5,547 bases of DNA. Origin: Candidatus Cloacimonadota bacterium. GTDB lineage: Bacteria; Cloacimonadota; Cloacimonadia; Cloacimonadales; TCS61. The DNA is taken from contig JABIME010000125.1 of assembly GCA_018654125.1 (NCBI GenBank), forward strand, positions 1-5,547. Reading direction: 5' to 3'. Numbering within the stretch: the stretch's first letter is position 1; each line of letters begins with the position of its first letter. Position numbers and translations under genes: made by a program. Below the pieces are notes generated by a model. That model searched no databases. It saw nothing but the letters and a program-made list of their open reading frames with translations, and was not told the origin of the DNA. Shown piece by piece: positions 5,349 to 5,547 of this stretch.

Positions 5349-5547
5349 TACTTTCTTCTTCTCTTGCGTTTCTCTTCTTCTTCCTTACATTTAATGCAGT
5401 ATTTAGCATAAGGAATTATCTTGAGTCTGTTAGCCGGAATATACTCACCGCAGATCTCACAAACACCGTAAGTCTTTTCATAAATTCTCTTTAGAGCACC
5501 ATTGATATACTTGATATTCTTCAGTTCTTTTTCTAATATGTAAACTC
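5348..5547 (-). CDS. TraR/DksA-family zinc-finger regulator, 5' part outside window
   Basis: The last 65 codons of a DksA/TraR-family protein are visible, running off the right edge. Such proteins bind in the secondary channel of RNA polymerase and tune rRNA and stress promoters, often with ppGpp. The C4 zinc finger is complete: Cys29 and Cys32 (GVCEICGEYI) and Cys50 and Cys53 (YCIKC) of the visible part, spaced C-x2-C-x17-C-x2-C as in the family. In front is a Lys/Glu-rich helix (ILEKELKNIKYINGALKRIY) that would be the end of the coiled-coil, followed by YEKTYGVC; DksA-type proteins typically have a block of this kind before the first Cys. A basic tail (EEEEKRKRRRK) closes the protein. The coiled-coil tip, which decides whether it acts like true DksA, lies outside the window. 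The TAG stop overlaps the lspA GTG by one base. It is the first gene of the run that can be seen, and the promoter is not in the window. Confidence 0.9.
   Translation of the reverse strand, partial: VYILEKELKNIKYINGALKRIYEKTYGVCEICGEYIPANRLKIIPYAKYCIKCKEEEEKRKRRRK

Overview
The window is AT-rich bacterial DNA. The right half carries a compact run of genes on the minus strand: a DksA/TraR-type zinc-finger protein (cut by the window edge), lspA, a secreted protein with two OB-like folds, and a PorV/PorQ-like outer-membrane protein. DksA directly upstream of LspA, PorV/PorQ-type barrels and FlgD-like C-terminal domains on secreted proteins all point to the Fibrobacteres-Chlorobi-Bacteroidetes (FCB) superphylum or a neighbouring candidate phylum such as Cloacimonadota. 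This placement is inferred from gene content; no rRNA or other marker is present.

Right half (2661-5547, minus strand). The four genes are packed with overlaps of 1 and 4 bases and one 9-base gap. Two of them start with GTG, and the run closes with a strong intrinsic terminator at 2661-2695. It looks like one transcription unit for envelope functions: a stress/rRNA-type regulator, the lipoprotein signal peptidase, a secreted multidomain protein and an outer-membrane barrel. Neither of the last two has a lipobox, so neither is itself an LspA substrate.

Middle (2375-2660). This is a gene-free spacer. Its left part carries a good promoter for the fic gene, with a consensus TTGACA -35 box. An inverted repeat (ATAGATA/TATCTAT) and further TATCT copies lie against and upstream of that promoter, making a candidate operator. 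The rest holds only weak repeats.

Left half (1-2374). This is accessory and toxin-like. From the left there is the body of an AbiEii-type nucleotidyltransferase toxin whose start lies outside the window. It is joined end to start, with an ATGA overlap, to the C-terminal half of a VapC-like PIN nuclease that has lost its N-terminus and carries an in-frame stop. Next comes a 21-codon ORF with a very strong ribosome binding site. Finally, on the opposite strand and convergent, lies an intact class II Fic protein with its inhibitory motif and a C-terminal winged helix. This reads as a small, partly decayed cluster of toxin-type modules lying beyond the end of a housekeeping envelope operon.
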